Assembly (NCBI GenBank): GCA_026225945.1 | Contig: JAMJFZ010000289.1 | Coordinates: forward strand, 3,656,501-3,720,500 | DNA length: 64,000 nt | Source of the DNA: Cricetomys ansorgei | Lineage: Eukaryota > Chordata > Mammalia > Rodentia > Nesomyidae | Direction of reading: 5' to 3' | Part shown: one piece after another, positions 47,601-60,429 of the stretch | How the letters are laid out: each line of letters starts with the position of its first letter | How positions within the stretch are numbered: the first letter of the stretch is position 1 | Program-made: the position numbers and the translations under genes | Notes under the pieces: generated by a model | What the model was told of the DNA's origin: nothing | Databases searched by the model: none | What the model saw: only the letters and a program-made list of their open reading frames with translations

Positions 47601-48910
47601 TTGTTGTTTCTATTTTCATCTTGAAAATCCAAGTATTCCTTTCAGATCTGCCAAGTAGCCTGAAAACAAAACAAAACCAAACCAAAAAAAACCCAAACCA
47701 AAACAAAAACCCTCCCTATAGCACTTTAAAAGTGCTTTAAAAAAGAGAAAGAATTCCTAGCATCACATACTCATTTTACCTCATCTAAACAACTTTGTAT
47801 AGAACATTTATTCCAGAAGACTACATTTTTGCACATAAAATTGTTAACTGAATTGTTAACTTTTTTTTTCCATCATGTTAAAAGATGAGTGTCCTCTGTT
47901 TCCTTACTCCAGAATATCTGATGCCAATCAGTACCATATTTTTTCCTATAACCATTCAAGATTTTTCTCTTTTTCTCTTTTTCTTTAACACTCAGTGGCT
48001 CAATCAAGTATTAGTTATTTGATTTATGCAGGATTTGTATTTTGAAAGACTCATATACTAGGGGGTCAGATACGTGCATACATTAGGAGAAGGTCTGATA
48101 TGGGTAGGAGTTGACTCTCATATCCTCTGGTAAAGAGAGGCTACTTGCCACTATGCCAGGAAAAAAAGAAAAAAAAAACATTTAAAATATAAAGTAAGTT
48201 GTAATACTGTGACAGTCTTTTCATTATTATTGTCTTATATCCATTACTGTCTTAGAAACAAAATACATCCTCATTAAATTGGAAAAATAATTCTGATAAA
48301 ACTAGTATGTCTTCCTAAAAACATCTATCCCCTAAATTGCAAGCCTTAGTTTTATCATAACTATCCAAGTCAGGTATCAGACCGCCATCACATGCAAGTG
48401 ACTCTCATTTTCAGGGTAAGAAATGAGGCTAGACCAAAGTGGGGGCAGAAACTTTGTTTTCAAAGAGATGCAGGGACTTATGGATAAATTTGGAAATATT
48501 TTCTCTGGAAAATTTCTTGTTAATGACTACTGTTATTTGAGCCAAGTCAGAGAGAGCTCTAAAGAACATAGGCTTCATCTTGAATGACAAAGGACCGGGT
48601 TAAATGCTTATTTACAACTATGAGAGCTGGAGATTGAATCTCCAGAAATTCAAGTAGTAAATTCTTGGCATAATTTCTGCCTGAGAAGAGGGGACTGTGA
48701 GCCGGAGAGTGAGACCTTACTTGCAAAAGTAGCAGCAGCAGCAGGCTCTGGGAATTTATTTCCTGTCTTCATGTTGTACTCTCTGTTTCTGAGTGTTTTA
48801 AAGGGAGGTCATCTGACTAATGAATGAGGTAGAAGAGGTAAAAAACATAATTCCCAATACCAACTTTGTCTTCCACATATGTGAGTGCCAATTCATCCAG
48901 ACACAAGTGT
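47601..48910. other. AT-rich DNA with A-rich tract, no gene seen
   Basis: An (ACCAAA)n-like tract lies at 47661-47712. The rest is unrecognised apart from a short AGC-repeat near 48732-48744. Confidence 0.4.
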
Positions 48911-48913
48911 GTC

Positions 48914-48934
48914 ATCACACACACACATAACACA

Positions 48935-48977
<43 letters not shown>

Positions 48978-48980
48978 AAA
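48914..48980. repeat. (CA)n microsatellite
   Basis: About 25 CA units with a few interruptions. Confidence 0.95.
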
Positions 48981-49900
48981 CTTGTGCTCACATATATGCA
49001 CACCACATTAAAAAATGCAAAAGAAAGATGTTAAAAATTTGGCCTGACACAAACTGAGGACTGTGTTTTTCATTCGTAATCTATAACAAATTGTTTCTGT
49101 CATTTCTTCAAAAAAAAAAAAAAAACAGTAGAATATTTATGAGGAAAGTGTGTAATTTCAGTGAAATTTTTGAGGATTTTTTCCAAAAAAAAATCTAGTT
49201 TTTTGTTTAAATGGAGAATGTAAGGCATTAATTGAAAATGTATATTCAAAAAGACCAATTTTCATCCCAAAGTCTCATTTGGGAACATTTGGTACTATTG
49301 CTTTAAACTAAAGAGTTTACTCCTGCACGTGCATATTAAGATGCTTGCAAAACAGCATGACAAGGAAAATTCTTCTTAATGCTATAAACACAAAGAAAGA
49401 TCAAGACAGGGAAGTAGTAACAGGATGACATTTTGGAAAGTTACCAGTAAAATGTTCACAATATATGCTGACTGTCCAAACTGAGCAAATACATCAGATG
49501 ACCTCTCTTTAAAACAACCAGAAACAAAAGTATAACATGAAGATGGGAAATAAATACCAAGGGCTGTATCAAAATGTTTTGACTTAGTAGAGATCCAGAT
49601 CTTCAACTGACAGTTGCATTTCCTGAATGTATTGAGATTCTCATAGCTGACTCCTGAAAGGGATAAAACAGACAGTTCATTCAACAAGTGCTGAATTCTA
49701 AGATGCTTCTACTTAGTCTTTTAATACTGAAATGATGGCAATCACATCATTATTCTACACAGGGCTAACTGGGAGATTCATAGAAGGATATGGCTACCCT
49801 ATGAATTATGACATAAATTCAAAGGAATTTGTTTCCCTTATGAAGCAATATTAACAGCATGTTTTAAAAATAACTTGTTAATTTTTTTCTTAGAAATAAA
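48981..49900. other. Unique AT-rich DNA, no gene seen
   Basis: No named repeat is recognised. The 101-codon minus-strand frame at 49382-49687 has no motif I know. Confidence 0.4.
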
Positions 49901-49904
49901 AGAA

Positions 49905-50260
49905 TACTGTCCCAGTTTCATTGCTTTTGCTATGATAAAATATCTTGTCCAAAGTCAACTTCTGGGAGAAATGGCTTATTTTATACTACAATTCCAGATT
50001 ACAGTCCATCACTGGGCAAAGTAGTGTGGTAGGAGCTTGCATCAGCTGGTCATATCATATCCATGGGTCAAAAGGAAAGAGAGATTGAGTTCATGCATAC
50101 ATTTGCCTAGAAAATGGTGCTACCCACAGTAGACTGGAGCCCCACAAATCAATTATCTTAAGATAGTTAACCTGAACTAAACACCTAGACTGACCTCATT
50201 GACACTCTCTTCTAATGAGAAGTTGTCAATTAAATGTAACTACCATCAAAAGCATGGTGG
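49905..50260 (-). mobile_element. ERVL-MaLR-type LTR, antisense
   Basis: The + strand reads CCCAGTTTCATTGCTTTTGC, ATTACAGTCCATCACTGGGC, CATCAGCTGGTCATATCATA and ends AGTTGTCAATTAAATGTAAC. This is the reverse complement of the same LTR type seen at 10698-10954 (GGTTAATGTTAAATGTCAG). Confidence 0.6.
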
Positions 50261-50599
50261 ACTTTAAATTAAAGTTACAGAACTCTAATGGAATGTGCAG
50301 TTAGGGAATACAAGAAAATTCATCAAAACAATTCAAAATTCTAAAGCAAAATAAATTTTTGGCAAAATACTGAATTATCTCCTTTGAGACTTCAAATAAA
50401 CCATGGTGTCTGCTTTCATTCCAGTTAGCAGCGATAGAGTTGCAAGATATGGCAATAGGTGGGAAAAGAAATGCAGGACAGGGTATTTGTCACTCAGAAC
50501 ACTAATCTAGTCTAGTTGACTGATTCTAATTACATAAGAAGATAAGCATACTATTTTTTAATTATCAAAATATTTTAATACGTTTACAATTAAAAGACA

Positions 50600-51225
50600 A
50601 TGGATTTTAGAAACTCCAATTATGAGAGTCCAGTAAATATACAAAAATATTCTAGTAACTGACGAGAATTAAAATCACAACATGCTGTTTACCTTTTAGA
50701 TTAGCTAACAATAAAAGATCGTTATAAGGATTGAAAAGAATGTAGAGATTCAAGATCTCTTATACATGGATATTGAGAATGTAAATGGTTCAACTTACAT
50801 GGAACCATTTGCTTTAATTAAAATTAAATACAGCTTCACTGTCATGAATTAGGAAAGAAATCATAGGTATCCCCCATAACAGAAATTGCATATAATTGTT
50901 CAGATAAGGCTTATTTGTTTATATTTTGCATTTGTTTGTATTATTTCACTCTTCTAGGGATTGGGCATTGTAGGGAGCTTATTTGTAATATAGTTAAAAG
51001 ACTGAAAACATCATACAAGCATGAGCAAATCAATAGTTAAATGAACACAGAATTCCAATGTTCTGATACGTTGAAATATTGATCAACAATAAATATAAAT
51101 CATCTATATACACAATAACAAGGATGAATCTTCATTAGGGTTGCTTGGAATATATAAAAGGAAAATGTATATATTACATTTCACAAATATAAAATTATTG
51201 TATGATTATCATTTATCATTTTAGT
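50600..51225 (+). repeat. Ancient L1 ORF2 3' part, sense
   Basis: TTTTAGATTAGCTAACAATA, then TTATACATGGATATTGAGAA and AACAAGGATGAATCTTCATT, follow the order of the L1 ORF2 C-terminal region. It is strongly diverged and frameless. Confidence 0.55.
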
Positions 51226-51234
51226 CAATTCTTC

Positions 51235-51392
51235 ATGTATGTGGGCATGTAAATGGCATAAAGTGCAAGTGGAGATCAGAGTACAACACATGGGAATGGT
51301 TCTCACTTAGCTCCATGGGCATCCCAGGTATGGAACTCAGGTAATCAAGCTGGGCAGCAAGTTCTTTATCTATTGAGGCCACTCCCTCAAGT
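51235..51392 (-). repeat. B3-type SINE, antisense, diverged
   Basis: GGAGATCAGAGTACAACACA, then CAGGTATGGAACTCAGGTAA and ATCTATTGAGGCCACTCCC, is the reverse complement of a B3-type SINE. Confidence 0.7.
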
Positions 51393-53875
51393 AATAGGTT
51401 TTATTCTAATGCATATGAACTATAATGAGTCAGCAGCTGTTTTCCAGGGTTGGAGTAAGGAGAGGAACCTGCTGTAAATTGATATCAGAAAATTATTAAA
51501 GATGTTAGCAATATTTGTTGTCTTTATTAAGGAAATAATTTTCAAATGTGTAACTTATCACAAATTTTTAAATGAATTGTAACATTTTTTTTTCTTCTGA
51601 GTTCATAAGTTGCAATGTCCTTACCTAATTTTTATCAGTGAGTCCCTCATGGGAACATCAGCTGAATGCTTACAACCTTTATTGGATTGTTTCTAAGATA
51701 TTCCTAAACTAATCCATCTCAGAGGCTCCTTATAGTTGGTGTGCAAAAAAGAAAAAAGGGGAAAAATGAAAAGTTAAATAAAATGTCTATATTTATTATT
51801 TATTTCCTTTGCCTTGGGACTCTCCAATGAAATCCCAGTACTGACATGTCCCTGGTGCAAATGGAGTCCTGCCTCCTGTGTGTAATAGCACCTATTTCTT
51901 TGAATCCACAAAACTGCTTATCTTCTCACAATTATCTGTCCTCTAAGCTGCCACTAGGAGAAGCCACCTGCTGCCAACCTATCTAAGTAGTTTTCCCCTC
52001 ATTAGCAGCGTTAGAACGAAGATTCCATTTTGTGAGAGAATAAATGACACCCTAATCAGCACATTCAGGAAATAGTACAAAGAGCTTGGGGCCATTTTCC
52101 AAACACGCTTTGTAATCACCATACTTTTCTCATTTGGCTTAAGAACTTTGTTCCCTTGGTCAGATGATATGAAGTGCGAGATTATAATTATGGCACTGTT
52201 TATCCCATAATGATTTTAGGAGATATGAGACAAAGAAAGTCCATGTTCTGGATTCTGCTAAATGTACACCATGCTTTACAGAGATTGAAGATAATGAGTA
52301 AGATGCTTTTGGCTTCTGCTAAATTATTATATAGTTACAATCCTAATCTTGAGATTCAGAAATCGAATGGGGTATAGTCCAAAAGCATTTTACTTGAAAA
52401 TAATTATGTGATTGATTTCCCAAGCTATATAACTTATCTGTCTTTGAATAGAAATTCATGTGAGTTCAGATATACATTAATATTGTATTCTAGAACTTAG
52501 AGCTGTGCTGTTCCATTATGCTATGCTACTAAACAGAGATAACATCACCTCCCTATGTGGTTTTGAACACTGTTCAATGTTAATGAATGCATACATTATA
52601 AATGTAAGAGAATTGGTGCTAGATTTCCAAGTGACAAGCATCATTGAGAATAATGTTCTGCTCAATGACATACTGCAGGCTCAGCTACGATTTATATACA
52701 AATACCTCCAGCAACACTTATTAACTAAATAAACAAACATTGTAAAGAATCCCAAATACATCTCTATATTATATAAACTATCATGCTATTTTTCTGGTTA
52801 GGTTGGTCGGAACATCTCCTTTTAAATTCACACAAGATGTGGCATGACAGTTCAACAAACTATTGTAAGCCTGTAATCTGTGAACACATACAAGTGAAAT
52901 CATGAATTCGAAAGACTGGAACCTTTCCAAAGATTCAGAATGAGACCAGACAATGTAACCATACAATTGCCGCCATTCAAACACTATGAAATAGTCAAAA
53001 GAGCTCAATATATCATGATGACTATGAATATGAAAAATATAATGTTCATAGGTAGTAAAAGCTAGTAGAAAATTAGGCAACAACTATATGTCTTGAAGAA
53101 CACAGAATGATATACTCTGTGTCCTCAAGCTTTTCTTGGCAGTTATTGGCTTTGGGTAGTTTGGATAAAATAAGGCTGAGCAGTAATTAAAGTGTGTGAT
53201 AGTAGGGAATTTATCACATTGATGAGCAATTGGTTGTGTGGAATCAACAATTTCAATGGCTAATTTCTCTGCTTAAATCATGTCCTTGTGAATTACATTT
53301 GACAACTGTCTTATCAATGCATGCCAATTGAAGTTTTATAATTGGAATGTGAAACCATTAAAAATTGCCATTGACCTAAGAAAATGTCCCAGAAATTTCC
53401 TGTATCTGGAGTTGAGACTTCAGTGTGATAGAGAGTCTGGACAAAAACAAATTCATAAGAAAGAACAGAAGGACAAGGAAGACACTGCAGAGCAGTTGAA
53501 GCATATATCTATCTAATGCTGCCAGCACCCAGTCAGAGCTCCCTTGCTCCATGACCATGCTTTCTCCTACATGGTCTGGGAAGCTACCCTCTAAATAACC
53601 TGGCATGGAAAAAAGTGAAAGAATGATATTCTGAACTCAAGAGTCAGAAACTAATATGATCGAGTCCTTCAAAATGACCCATGCTTAATACCACGTTTAA
53701 TGGGAAGTATTGAAGTTTGGCAACTGAACAGCAGTTGCTCTCAACATCCTTCTCAATCAATTCGATTGTCCAACGGGGTAGGGATAACACTTGATGCCTA
53801 TTTGACAAAAATGTTTTGCAGTTCTTATTTTCTGTTGATGGTATTAGTATAAACAGAGTCCTAATTAATCTATAA
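51393..53875. other. Unique AT-rich DNA, no gene seen
   Basis: No named repeat is recognised across this 2.5 kb. Open frames at 52505-52732, 52781-53083 and 53328-53516 carry no recognisable domain. Confidence 0.4.
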
Positions 53876-53879
53876 ACAG

Positions 53880-54800
53880 TTCCAATGAGGATTTTTAAGT
53901 GTACTTAGTAAACTTGCCAGAAACAAAATTGATACAAAATCAATTTATAACAGCAACGAGTAATGAGAAGTATAATTTAAATATTTATTTTATTATCAAA
54001 ACACAAATTACTAAATTATTTGGGATACATTTAACGTAGCACACATTTAATATTTTCTCCATGTACATACAGCATAACCTGAAAAAAAATCTAAAACGTG
54101 TGAACGAATAGACTGTGGTTATGTGTAGAAATAACAGAAACTTTTAGGATGTTAACTATGTTCAAATTTATATGTAGACTTAACGTGGTCTAAAGTAAAT
54201 TTTCCAGCAAATTTTATGTTGATACTAACAATTTTATTCTAATATTACATGAAAATGGAAATAAATTATGAAAAATAAAATAAAAATTAACGACAAAGTT
54301 GAAAAAAGTGCATTTCTTTGGATAAAACAACAGAAATAAGATGATCTTGAAATATGGATGAATTTTTGACAAGTAAAATTAAGTAGAGAATACAGAATAT
54401 TTATGCACAGGTTGTTTCAGCATAACAGTAAGAGATTTGGAATTCAGAAAATTAAATTTTAGCAAGTAGGTATTGGTTCAGGAATAATGAGAGATTTGAA
54501 AAACTAGTCTACTTTAGACACAAAATTAATTTAAGATAGATCATATTCCTAAATAGCCTAGTTAGGAGAGAATAAAACAACACTGCTTTTGAGCAAGATG
54601 AGTCCTTTAATACAGACACAAAAGGTCTAAGAACCACAAAAACTTATAATAAAGTTTATTAAATTTAATAATGACTAATCAGCAAAAATCATCACAAAGA
54701 CTGTTCCAGAATAAGAGTAAATGGTCACAATTCAAATAAGTCTACAAGGAAGCTGCCACCAAAATATTTAAGACCCTCTGCAAATTGAAAATGCAGAAAA
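53880..54800 (+). repeat. Ancient L1 ORF2 (middle region), sense
   Basis: ATGGATGAATTTTTGACAAG (54354), TCATATTCCTAAATAGCCTA (54540) and AAGGTCTAAGAACCACAAAA (54620) recall the ORF2 segment downstream of the reverse transcriptase. AT-rich and highly decayed. Confidence 0.5.
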
Positions 54801-55340
54801 CCAATATAGTTAATGAAAAAATTGATTTGTCTCTCTTGCTAACACATTCTCTCACTTCTCATTTACAATAAAACATATATCTGAATTTGGAAAGCATTTG
54901 ATTACATTGTGGCTAGCCATCAAAGATATCCCAAATCTTTCTGGAATGGCACTTCTTTCCAGAAAACCTCATTTATGCATATTTGTGGGTAGTGGTGTTA
55001 ACAGTTTATTGTACAGCGCAACGATCCTGACTTTCACATTTTCATATGATGCATTTGTTCTGGCTCCTTCTACCCATAGATCACATCAGATAAATGGATA
55101 CAGTGCAAGAGGAAAAATAGAAGAGTCACACTAAAATTACTGCTTTAGTTCAGTTTATGACAAGCCCATTCAATGCTCTGGTCCTCTTGGATAAAGGGTT
55201 AATAAAGGCCTCTATATAGTGCCTAAACCAAAATTACCTTCTAAATTGCTGTATGGCTTGGGACAGTATGGCAATGACCAGTGGTATAGATTAGAAGACA
55301 TTATGCATTTTAAATTAATGATAAAAGGAAATGGAAGGAA
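54801..55340. other. Unique DNA, no gene seen
   Basis: No named repeat recognised. The frame at 54898-55134 has no recognisable motif. Confidence 0.4.
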
Positions 55341-55342
55341 GA

Positions 55343-55505
55343 GCAGGCTAGATTTCTCAGAAAATGGAAGGGCTTTTTGCCAAGCCTGATAACCTGAGTT
55401 AGATCCCTAGACCCCACAAGGTAGGAGAAAAACAACTTTTGCGAGTTGTCCCCTGATCTTCATACATTTGCCATGGCATATGTGTGCTCATTCACTTCCC
55501 TCAAC

Positions 55506-55555
<50 letters not shown>

Positions 55556-55590
55556 AAACACACTCTAACATAAAGTTTTAAAGTGGAAGA
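55343..55590 (+). repeat. B3-type SINE with (CA)n tail
   Basis: TTTTGCCAAGCCTGATAACC, then TGAGTTAGATCCCTAGACCC, GAGTTGTCCCCTGATCTTCA and TGCCATGGCATATGTGTGC match a sense B3-type SINE. The (CA)n at 55518-55552 sits at its 3' side, as is common for this family. Confidence 0.85.
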
Positions 55591-56644
55591 TAGATGAATG
55601 TCAGTAGGAGTAAGTGTACAGGACACACTAAGCTACTCCTTCACTTTTAGTGACAACCAAATGGAAGTTAGAAAACTTAACAGGGTCTCAGATGAAGAGA
55701 AGACCAACGTGAACTTACTATGGGGTATAAACAGGAAACTGAAATAGCATTTGAAGGGGTCCCTGCAGGTGTCAGGAGAGAAGCAAACCATGCAAAGAGA
55801 TGAGAATGAAAACGTGGTTGAGATTGACTTCATCAACCTGAATCAGACTTCAAGGAGTCCAATACTAGCCAGTTTATTCCCAACATATTTTAGCTGGGTA
55901 CAATTTGGAAAAAATTTCCCTGGTGTCATAGAATACCAAGTGCACAAGAAGTGCAATTGCATTGAAACTTAATTCAGAGTAGCTGTCCTTTCCTCCGAGA
56001 AGATGGCTTCTAGTGGTAGGCTACCTATTCTAGCTTGAGGGCCTAAGAAAGGTTCTGGCCTGGTCGTAGCCATAATGATGAAATACGGATGTTAGATTAT
56101 TCATCTTTCAGAACTTTGATCAATTGTATGTGTTTGGAAGTTTTGAAGTCTTTTCTAGTTATTTTGAAATATATTCTAGATTGTTACAGAACATAATTAC
56201 CCTAGAGTACTACAGAGCAGCAGAACTAAGGTCTCCATCTAATTTTGTGATGTTTTCCATGATTATATCTCTTGACATCCTTCTCCATACCTGTTCTTAT
56301 CAATTTTACTATCTCATTCTTCTATAAGATTGATTGTTTTCAGTTCCTACCAACAAGTGGTAGAATTGAGTTTCATAGCATGTCTATTTCCAATTATTAT
56401 AGAGTTAACCACACCATTTACCACAATAACCAGACTAATTTAACTTCTAACCCAAAGTGTATAAGAACTCCCTTTTTCTGCATCCATACTCTTGTCTAGT
56501 TGATGTGCATGTTTTGATGTATAGATAGAGGAAGATACAGTTCCTCTGAGTCACACCCAGAGCCTGCAGGGTTTCCCTGGACTTTTAGAGCACAACTCAA
56601 AACAAACCCATACAGATGGCTTTGAGACAAATAGAATTTCAAGA
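55591..56644. other. Unique DNA, no gene seen
   Basis: No named repeat is recognised. Open frames at 55751-55972 and 56124-56499 show no domain. Confidence 0.4.
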
Positions 56645-56650
56645 CTGTCC

Positions 56651-56961
56651 TGTAGTAGTACTTTGCTCTGGCAGGTCAGCAAGGAGACACAGAGACATAG
56701 TCAGAGGCTCGAACCCTGTGAGACCTCAGCAGAGGGAACCACAGGAAGAGTCATCCTGGACAATGGAATCCCAAGCATCTGAGCTCAGGCATGTAATTGG
56801 TTAAGAACTTCTCAGGTGCAGATCATAAGCAATCAAATATTCCCCCCCAAGAAATCCAACACCTGCAAACAATAAAAAATGGCAAAGTCTATGCTTCCCT
56901 TTTGCCAACGGTACACAAGAACAATTATTTTAAATGCAACTAAAAATAAACTTCCACAACA
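56651..56961 (-). mobile_element. Solo LTR of the class II-like ERV family (copy 5) with 6-bp TSD
   Basis: On the minus strand starts TGTTGTGGAAGTTTATTTTT and ends CTACTACA. It is 311 bp, flanked by CTGTCC (56645-56650) and CTATCC (56962-56967), matching at 5 of 6. Shares GACCTCAGCAGAGGGAACCA and CAGATCATAAGCAATCAAAT with the other copies. Confidence 0.85.
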
Positions 56962-57354
56962 CTATCCAATTTGGTAAGCTGAGTTGGACATTTTTATTAA
57001 AGATATCTTAATACAAGCTTAAGTACAAAGATCAGAAGAAAAATATGCTTTGGAGAAAGAAAGGTGCATCTACTGTAGATGAGGTCTAAAGAGAGAGGCA
57101 CAGCTCACACTTCTTGCAATAGCCACATATGATGGTGGCAGCCTGGTGAGTCACACTCACTTATCAATGACTGGTTCCTAAGGAGCACCCCATAAGATGA
57201 CAACCCGTAAAGTGAAAAAGTCCAATGCACAGAGATAAAGAAGGGCTGGATACCTTCACTGTAGCATGTCTGTTTAGATTCTCAGGGAAGTCTTTTGGGA
57301 AAAGAAAAAAGGACCTGCCTAACCATATACATTTAAGCTTCAAGTCTGGGTCTT

Positions 57355-57500
57355 TGAGACATATATATGTGTCTATATATGTGTGTGTGCATGTATATAT
57401 ACATACACACACTAATATAAACATATACTATAACATGTAGTATTAATATATAGACATATTATATATATATATGTATATACATATATATATATATATATGA
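57355..57500. repeat. (TA/TG)n-rich microsatellite region
   Basis: Interleaved ATATAT, GTGTGT and CATACA runs. The open frames crossing it on both strands are artefacts. Confidence 0.9.
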
Positions 57501-57679
57501 AAAGAATATTAACTTTAGAGCTTACGGCAAATGTTGACTGCCCTTTCATCTCAATTGTTGAAAGGTTGTGATATGACAGTGGGGGGAAATTGCTCCTTTC
57601 CCTGGCTTTCTATCTTGCCTAGGTTCACAATAGCTGCTCCATCGTGGTGATGAGGAACTGCGGGTTTGGTCCCTCTCCG

Positions 57680-58668
57680 TGGTAATTTTTGCACTCTGAG
57701 CATTTTCATATACTTGCTGGCTCCTTTGTTATGCGTTTTGAGCAGTGTCTATTCAAACCATTGGACCATTTTAAATCAGATTATCCAGGGCAATTTTTGG
57801 TCCCATTATTTAAATTCCTTGTTTAATCTGCATTTACATTCTTTTCTAGTCAATAGCTTGCAAATTATTTTCACCCTTCACTTTGTTGTTTGTGGTTATA
57901 TTTATTCCATTGTCTATTTTCTCTTTAGATGTCTATGATTACGGCATCTTATAAAAAATTGTCTACTTTGCTCATTGATTGGATTTCTTGTGTTTTCCTC
58001 TACTAGTTTCATAATATCTGGTAGAGATTTTAGGAATCTTATCCACTTGAGTAAATTTTTATATGCTAATGTAGGCATATAGTTTCACTGTTAAGGATCT
58101 TTGGTTTTCCCAACTCTATGTATTAAAGAGATACTACTCTTTCCATCATCAATTTTAGGCACCATTTATGTTTTACTTTGTTATGTGTTCATGGTTTAAT
58201 TTCTGGAGGATCCTAGTTGGTTCATTTTGTCTGTGCCTTGCTCTTTGTGATAATACCGAGCTGTTTTACTATGGTATCTTGGATGTACTTTTGAGGTCAG
58301 ATACTAAAGTGCTTGCATTCTGTCACTGGATGGGATTTCTCTAAATACCAGGAATCATTTGTGGTTCCATGTAGATTTTAGTGGGCTTCACTTTGTCTAT
58401 TTTTATGAAGAATGTCATTGGCAGATTTTGTTGGACTTGTAGATCTCTTTGAGCTGTGTGTTGATTTTAACAAAATTAATTTCTAGAATTATCCAGTTGA
58501 ATTTATGTTCATGGAGACTCTTCCATTTCTGTGTGTCCTTTTGATTTTCTTTCATTAGCATTTTATAATTTATTTCGTTTTAGAAGGCTTTCATCATTTA
58601 GGCTAAATTTCTTCCTAGTTTTCTGTTTTGTTTTCTAGTTATTGTTGTCATTAGTATTGGAATTCTGA
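57680..58668 (-). repeat. Outer L1 ORF2, antisense, left part
   Basis: TTTCCCAACTCTATGTATTA (58107) and GTTCCATGTAGATTTTAGTG (58364), with GTCATTGGCAGATTTTGTTG (58413) and TTCCATTTCTGTGTGTCC (58524), are antisense L1 ORF2 landmarks. The element is broken at 58668 by another L1 and continues at 60066. Confidence 0.7.
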
Positions 58669-58669
58669 G

Positions 58670-60065
58670 TTTTCTTTTTTCTTTCTTTCTTTCTTTTTAA
58701 GCAAATTTATTATTGGCGTTAATATTTTTCTTCTCTTGCATAATACATCTTGACACCCCTCTTCTCCCTACCCTCCTCCTAGAACCCGCAGCTCCCCTCT
58801 CTACCTAATCTACTCGCCTCATCCCCACCCACATATCACCACCGCTGCTTCAATCCAGAGAATTGAGCAGTCCTCCCAGAGTTATTGCTCAAACTGGGCA
58901 TGACAAAGTGAAACAAAGCCTGCACTAATCCCTATTTCACAGGAGGACCAGGCAACCCAAAGGGAGGAAATGGGTCCCAAGGGCAGGCAAAAGCATTAGA
59001 GAACCACCACATAAAATCTAGCCTGTAGGATCTCTGCAAGAACAGCAAGCCAGAAAATCACATGATTTATCTTGAAGACCCTGCAGGTTCTATTTCTTCC
59101 ATTTCAGGCTCTGTGAGACCCTAAGAGTGTTGGCCCATTGACTCTGGGACTTGTTCTCCTGATGTCCTGGACCTCTCTGGTCCCCCAAATTGCTCCTCCC
59201 CCTCTTTTTTAGGTACTCTACATAATGTTTGGCTCTGGGCCTCTGCATCTGCTCTCATCAGCTGGTGCAGCTCATGCAGCTGGTGAAGATAGGGCTAGGT
59301 ACTGATCTATGAGGAGAATAGAATATCATTAGAAATAATCTCCTAGCTATCCAGTCTCTAGTTGCTGGTCTGCCCTGAAGAATCAGGCATGGGTTCTCTC
59401 CTTTGGCATCGGAGTTCTGCCCTTCCATTATCCCAATGGGTCCTGTAGTTATGGGTTACAGAGCAAAGGTTTTGTGGCTGGGGTATTGCCCCAGTCCCAC
59501 AGCTGGGAGCCTTGTCCAGTTATTAGAGATGGCCTGGTCAGGCTCACAATCCTCCACTGACAGAGATCCTCGTCAGGGTCTCTATCTTGGAATCCAATGA
59601 GTTTCCACTGCCCTAAGCCTCCAGATCCCCCCTTTAATTTCCTTCAATTCCAGTTGTCTCTCCATATATTCTCTCCCTCCATCAATCTCACCGCACCTGG
59701 TCTCTTCTCTTCCCATTCCTATCCTACCCTAATCCATCTGTTCTATTTCCCCTTTACCAGGGAGATTCCTGTGTAAATCCCTCCTTGTTGCATAGTCTCT
59801 CTGGGACTGTGGACTGCAGTACTTCATCACTTGCTTAACAGTTAATATCTGCATATAAGAGAGTACATGCCCTGTTTGTCTTTCTGGTACTGGGTTATCC
59901 CACTCAGAATGATTTTTCTCCAGTTCCATTCAGTTATCTGCAAAATTCATGTAGTCATATATTTTAAATAACTGACTAATACTCCATTGTGTAAATGTAC
60001 TACAATTTCTTTATCCATTCTTCATTTGAGGGCCACCTAGGTTGTTTCCAATTTCTGAGTATTAT
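58670..60065 (-). repeat. Inner L1 3' UTR and ORF2 end, antisense
   Basis: Starts with a T-rich (CTTT)n tract that is the complement of its A-tail. The rodent L1 3' UTR follows: ACCCCTCTTCTCCCTACCCT, TCCTTTGGCATCGGAGTTCT and CTGTAGTTATGGGTTACAGA. The ORF2 end comes last, with GTACTGGGTTATCCCACTCA, TCCAGTTCCATTCAGTTATC and ACTCCATTGTGTAAATGTAC. It is GC-richer than its host L1, consistent with being younger. Confidence 0.78.
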
Positions 60066-60372
60066 GAATAAAGAAGCCATTATCATATTTTATGCATTTA
60101 GTATGCTTCAAGCTATTTACCGTGTTAGCCATGGTTTATGAAATCTGTTCATTTTACACTTTATATATTGATAACTTTGTTGATGGAGATGTTGGATCTT
60201 GTTGGATACCTTTTCTGTAACCATTGCTCTGATCTTATGGTTTTGCTTTTCACAACTCTGTTGTGTCTATTGATTCTATATGTGAATCCATTCATGCATC
60301 CTTGGGAAATATCCTACTTGGTTGAATGTCTGATATATCTGAAGCCATGATCCATTGTTTCTTAGTATTTTA
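60066..60372 (-). repeat. Outer L1 ORF2, antisense, right part
   Basis: TACCTTTTCTGTAACCATTG (60207) and TATGTGAATCCATTCATGCA, then TCCTTGGGAAATATCCTACT (60300), are antisense of the L1 reverse-transcriptase region. They resume the outer L1. A short run of G follows at about 60375-60382. Confidence 0.65.
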
Positions 60373-60429
60373 TCGGGGGGGGAGTCTACAATGTCAAGAA
60401 AGTGGTCTGCAAATATTTAGAGGACTTGT

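Noticed and set aside
48866..49057. His-Thr repeat protein
   Set aside because: Translation of a (CA)n microsatellite.
53328..53516. Lysine/glutamate-rich 62-codon frame that might be a coiled-coil fragment
   Set aside because: No family signature, no splice context, and length within chance expectation.
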